From: Megalonaias nervosa
Lineage: Eukaryota; Mollusca; Bivalvia; Unionida; Unionidae
Assembly (NCBI GenBank): GCA_016617855.1
Contig: JAECUM010009298.1
Span: forward strand, 1-64,000
Direction of reading: 5' to 3'
DNA: 64,000 nucleotides
Below the pieces are notes generated by a model that had not been told where the DNA came from, made no database searches, and worked only from the letters and a program-made list of their open reading frames with translations. Shown piece after piece: positions 63,401 through 64,000 of the stretch. The translations under genes were made by a program, and so were the position numbers. Within the stretch, counting starts at the first letter, position 1. Each line of letters begins with the position of its first letter.

Positions 63401-63748
63401 TAACAAGTGTCCAGATCTTCAAGATTAGTCCTCTACCTAAATAAGTGATGGGTTAAAAATGGAGATGCTAATGTGACAGGATTCAGGCGACCATTGAGAA
63501 AGATGTGCTTATTCTGACTTCATTAAGATATATTACAATTCACAATATTTATTTCCAGTGTAACAGAGTAGATTCTAAGAGGCCAGTTGTAGATTTGTAT
63601 ATACATCCTATATGGTACAACATGTTATGACTTTATGATGGGGACCACAGTACTTACATGATTGGCACGATCTGACACAGACACTGTAATTATATATGAT
63701 GAAATCTGTTCTCGATCAAGTGTCTTGTTCACATGAATCACACCTGAG
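40275..63748 (-). CDS. Large cadherin, partial: eight consecutive ectodomain exons
   Basis: Cadherins are calcium-dependent adhesion or signalling receptors at the cell surface. Eight minus-strand exons (63658-63748, 61835-61957, 57831-57892, 51714-51966, 49997-50227, 47469-47557, 43998-44169, 40275-40386) join without frame loss into about 377 residues. They span parts of about four EC repeats. Each inter-repeat linker carries a D-x-N-D-x-P type motif: GINENSPVF (degenerate), DINDHAPTF, DINDKYPVF and DENDNFPAF. Strand-F/A motifs LDREQ, IDREN and the D-x-D motifs AHDRD, ATDKD are also visible. The signal peptide, other ECs, transmembrane and cytoplasmic parts are outside the exons seen. The architecture suits a long FAT/Dachsous/CDH23/PCDH15-like protein; which one cannot be told. 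Introns are 1.7-5.9 kb and repeat-laden. Confidence 0.88.
40390..43112. other. Cadherin intron, CpG-depleted
   Basis: No element recognised. I count only five CpG in about 1,980 bases (41.04-43.02 kb). Confidence 0.6.
43115..43197 (+). repeat. (TA)n microsatellite in cadherin intron
   Basis: About 41 uninterrupted TA units. Confidence 0.95.
43998..44169 (-). CDS. Cadherin exon 7 of window
   Basis: 172 bp; acceptor TTTTCAG, donor GTTTGT (weak). Completes the split codon, then encodes VLATDKDYSSEYNIVTYWIA, FYIDSRTGNIYLQKSIDFDP and ends SFSLT in phase 0. The 48-bp minisatellite begins about 70 bp upstream of it in the intron. Confidence 0.87.
44242..46154 (+). repeat. 48-bp minisatellite, about 40 copies, with higher-order structure
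   Basis: The unit contains AGAATAACTGTATCCCTCCA and CTTATGCCATAGAATATCC, totalling 48 bp. Because 48 is a multiple of 3 and lacks stops in one plus and two minus frames, the array stays open for 598 codons on the plus strand and up to 355 on the minus. The plus frame repeats a 16-residue RITVSLHLCHRISSID-like unit. A 5-bp deletion in the unit near 45938-45950 ends the long frames. Variant units (CCCTACATTT) recur at 44691, 45027, 45315 and 45507, i.e. 7, 6 and 4 units apart. It lies in the intron between exons 6 and 7. Confidence 0.95.
46160..46840. other. Cadherin intron, nothing recognised
   Basis: A 93-codon open stretch at 46318-46599 has no domain and no splice support. Confidence 0.5.
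46860..47300 (+). repeat. Degenerate TTTGACC-type tandem repeat
   Basis: About three copies of a roughly 140-bp unit with a core like TTTGACCTTTGATATCAAAA and a second block like CAAGCCATCCACAAAATTGG. Same family as the array at 56.5-57.65 kb. Confidence 0.65.
47469..47557 (-). CDS. Cadherin exon 6 of window
   Basis: 89 bp; acceptor TTTCAAAG, donor GTAAGC. Encodes the linker DINDKYPVF and the first strand SSSLYQVNIHETLQTGSIVA. Ends in phase 2. Confidence 0.87.
47560..49990. other. Cadherin intron, AT-rich
   Basis: No element recognised; a short TA run lies at 49253-49269. Confidence 0.5.
49997..50227 (-). CDS. Cadherin exon 5 of window
   Basis: 231 bp, phase 0 at both ends; donor GTAATT, acceptor TTTGCAG. 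Encodes AVDPDEEVNAIVHYRIINGD, FSISDTGAVSLWQPLVLDGR and the last strand of the repeat (TLIIHIQ). The usual LDRE motif is replaced by LDGRI, a degenerate calcium site. Confidence 0.88.
50266..50354 (+). repeat. (ATCT)n followed by (AT)n microsatellite
   Basis: About nine ATCT units and then about 23 AT units, close to the acceptor side of cadherin exon 5. Confidence 0.95.
50360..51710. other. Cadherin intron, nothing recognised
   Basis: AT-rich, CpG-poor; no coding signal or named repeat. Confidence 0.5.
51714..51966 (-). CDS. Cadherin exon 4 of window
   Basis: 253 bp. Starts with the last base of the split codon and ends in phase 0 at CAG|GTTAAA. Encodes TTGEIHVKSIDRENLYDGNE, the AKDHGSP loop (degenerate DxGxP), the ITVKDINDHAPTF linker and EGYKGVFYHAQ. 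This is the most diagnostic exon of the gene. Confidence 0.92.
51967..52700. other. Cadherin intron, nothing recognised
   Basis: AT-rich; a 78-codon minus-strand frame at 52168-52404 has no domain or splice support. Confidence 0.5.
52707..52767 (+). repeat. (TA)n microsatellite
   Basis: About 30 TA units. Confidence 0.95.
53210..53560 (-). repeat. TGACCTTTGACC-type repeat, opposite orientation
   Basis: Contains GGTCAAAGGTGAAGGTCACT and AAAATGGTTTCTGTGCAAAG, the reverse complement of the family seen at 56.5-57.65 kb; about two to three diverged units. Confidence 0.6.
53761..55552. mobile_element. 1.79-kb non-autonomous TIR element, pogo/Tc1-mariner type
   Basis: The left end CAGTCAAACCCGGTTATCTC and the reverse complement of the right end, CAGTCAAACCCTTTTATCTC, agree in 17 of 20 bases. 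Both ends are flanked by TA (53759-53760 and 55553-55554), the Tc1/mariner target. The start CAGT and the subterminal ATCTCGA repeats suggest the pogo branch. No transposase-like frame was found inside. The termini carry a cluster of CpGs unlike the CpG-poor intron around them, which suggests a younger insertion. Confidence 0.8.
55610..56240 (+). repeat. Diverged minisatellite, about 50-60 bp period
   Basis: A unit containing ATGTCCATCTGTGTAGACAA, then TAGGACCTCCTTTCCCATCA, recurs about eleven times with many substitutions and small indels. Confidence 0.7.
56490..57655 (+). repeat. TGACCTTTGACC-type tandem repeat array, about 140-bp unit
   Basis: The cores TGACCTTGACCTTTGACCTT (56868), TGACCATGACCATTGACCCT (57002) and degenerate copies near 56500, 56595, 56730, 57265 and 57420 are accompanied by a CAATAGGCTTCTTC-like block and a CATCCACAAACTTT-like block. 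Nested inside is a triplication of about 67 bp at 57000-57200, and a 23-bp unit (CCCCAAATGCAGACCTACC) repeated about five times at 57470-57566. I associate this family with mollusc genomes. Confidence 0.75.
57831..57892 (-). CDS. Cadherin exon 3 of window
   Basis: 62 bp; acceptor ATTAAG, donor GTAAGT. Encodes AHDRDLGQNGVVEYELHNNQ with the D-x-D calcium motif and the NG-x-V-x-Y strand typical of EC repeats. Ends in phase 2; the split Trp codon is completed by the next exon. Confidence 0.85.
57900..58425. other. Cadherin intron, mostly non-coding
   Basis: Contains a partial direct duplication of the exon 3 neighbourhood: TCATACTCAATTACTCCATTTTAACC near 57942 echoes TCATACTCAACTACTCCATTTTGGCC of the exon. 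A short TAATACTGGTC triplication lies at 58309-58345. Confidence 0.55.
58426..58880 (+). repeat. 52-bp minisatellite, about 8.5 copies, with 4-unit higher-order period
   Basis: The unit is GTAAGACAACAATAATCAAG followed by TCATGTAGACATCTATGTCT and TCCCACACACAG. A variant reading AATGATCAAGTCAGG occurs at 58501 and again at 58709, exactly 208 bp (four units) apart, so a four-unit block was duplicated as a whole. Confidence 0.9.
58890..60405. other. Cadherin intron, AT-rich
   Basis: A 92-codon plus-strand frame at 59490-59768 has no recognised domain. Confidence 0.5.
60426..60491 (+). repeat. (TA)n microsatellite abutting a Penelope-like fragment
   Basis: About 33 TA units; the Penelope-related sequence begins within about 70 bases of its right end. 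Confidence 0.95.
60540..61320 (+). mobile_element. Penelope-like element 3' end (GIY-YIG endonuclease and 3' UTR)
   Basis: Reading NVIYLITYKIYNLQYVGETE at 60617-60676 carries the GIY-YIG endonuclease signature in its Penelope form (VIYLI...QYVGET). HISDW and PVAEYFSSCGNTFSDITLVA follow. After a frameshift near 60826 comes ERKESYWIRCLRTLIPSNLN, which matches the conserved end of the family, including the catalytic Glu region. A stretch at 61269-61306 in the downstream region resembles the ribozyme-like motif of Penelope elements. The RT part is absent. Sense orientation is opposite to the cadherin gene. Confidence 0.75.
60560..60905 (+). pseudogene. GIY-YIG endonuclease remnant
   Basis: Nuclease domain that nicks DNA for target-primed insertion in Penelope-like elements. 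One frameshift and at least one stop break it; the family Cys-x2-Cys of the insert (CKKC) is replaced by I-Y-N. Confidence 0.65.
61430..61565 (+). repeat. Degenerate short tandem repeat around TAGTGTATATGTATC
   Basis: Loose 14-18-bp units, about seven, with variable spacing. Confidence 0.6.
61835..61957 (-). CDS. Cadherin exon 2 of window
   Basis: 123 bp, phase 0 at both ends; donor GTAAGT. Encodes the end of one EC repeat, a degenerate linker (GINENSPVF instead of DxNDNxPxF), and the start of the next repeat (YAFHVVEETPDTIFYVK). Confidence 0.88.
61960..63655. other. Cadherin intron, nothing recognised
   Basis: AT-rich and CpG-poor. A 66-codon plus-strand frame at 62733-62933 has no domain. 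Confidence 0.5.
63658..63748 (-). CDS. Cadherin exon 1 of window
   Basis: 91 bp; acceptor TTTTGCAG, donor GTAAGT. Encodes SGVIHVNKTLDREQISSYII followed by TVSVSDRANH: the calcium-binding LDRE motif and the next beta strand. Ends in phase 0. Confidence 0.88.
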
Positions 63749-63749
63749 C

Positions 63750-64000
63750 TGCAAAATATAAAGAACAACAGAGAAAGATATTAGTTTACAGGGTCAACAC
63801 AAAATATGAAGAACAAGAAAGAAGGATATTAATATACAAAGTCAATTTATTCTTCAGAAATCCAATTTTATTTAAGTCAGAATGATCATACTAATGTCAC
63901 ATTCTTACCTATTAAACCTTTGCTTTTTTTAACAAGAAACATTCTTGATTTGTAAGACAAAAGTTGAACATGTAACAAAGCAACTGATGTTAAAGATATG
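63750..64000. other. Cadherin intron, start of upstream part
   Basis: Contains a tandem duplication (GTCAACACAAAATATGAAGA and a diverged second copy). No exon seen before the window ends. Confidence 0.5.

Overview
The window looks like invertebrate animal DNA, most likely from a mollusc or a close lophotrochozoan relative. It is AT-rich, with long AT-rich introns and GT-AG splice sites, and carries one large cadherin-type gene. Its retroelements are mixed and mostly old: Ty3/gypsy, DIRS/tyrosine-recombinase, several non-LTR lines, Penelope-like and tRNA-derived SINEs. It also has tandem repeats with a TGACCTTTGACC-like core of the kind I associate with mollusc genomes. The placement is inference from repeat style; no species is recognised.

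Left part (1-30.2 kb): transposon rubble with no recognisable host gene. 1-5.5 kb is a decayed LTR retrotransposon in which the integrase lies BEFORE the reverse transcriptase (Gmr1-like order). 5.5-10.2 kb is non-coding with trinucleotide, tetranucleotide and G-rich repeats. 10.4-14.1 kb is a DIRS-type element (gag with CCCH finger, RT), preceded by a 34-bp minisatellite and bracketed by two (TA)n arrays. 14.8-18.6 kb holds two antisense LINE fragments, a 137-bp hAT-type MITE with an 8-bp target duplication inside the first, and SINE sequence beside and inside the second. 21.7 kb has another tRNA-type SINE. 22.4-23.8 kb is an antisense gypsy fragment with canonical domain order. 23.9-25.5 kb is a sense LINE 3' half. 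26.8-29.9 kb is a second DIRS-type element broken in its recombinase.

Middle (30.2-40.2 kb): CpG-poor, AT-rich DNA with no secure exon. It has a tyrosine-recombinase fragment, a MULE-like transposase tail, a DIRS RT fragment, and tandem repeats of 28-bp and about 140-bp period.

Right part (40.3-63.7 kb): eight consecutive minus-strand exons encode about 377 residues of tandem cadherin ectodomains. All seven splice junctions keep frame. The 5' end lies beyond the right edge of the window, and the 3' end was not found. The introns carry a 40-copy 48-bp minisatellite with higher-order structure, a 52-bp minisatellite with a 208-bp higher-order period, a 1.79-kb TIR element of pogo/Tc1-mariner type, a Penelope-like fragment with a GIY-YIG domain and a decayed ribozyme-like 3' motif, and several (TA)n arrays.

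The strongest large-scale signal is a roughly five-fold fall in CpG density near 30.2 kb. It fits mosaic germline methylation, in which gene bodies are methylated and lose CpG while intergenic repeats do not. It suggests that the cadherin transcription unit extends left to about 30 kb. I did not find a convincing undescribed defence, regulatory or metabolic system.
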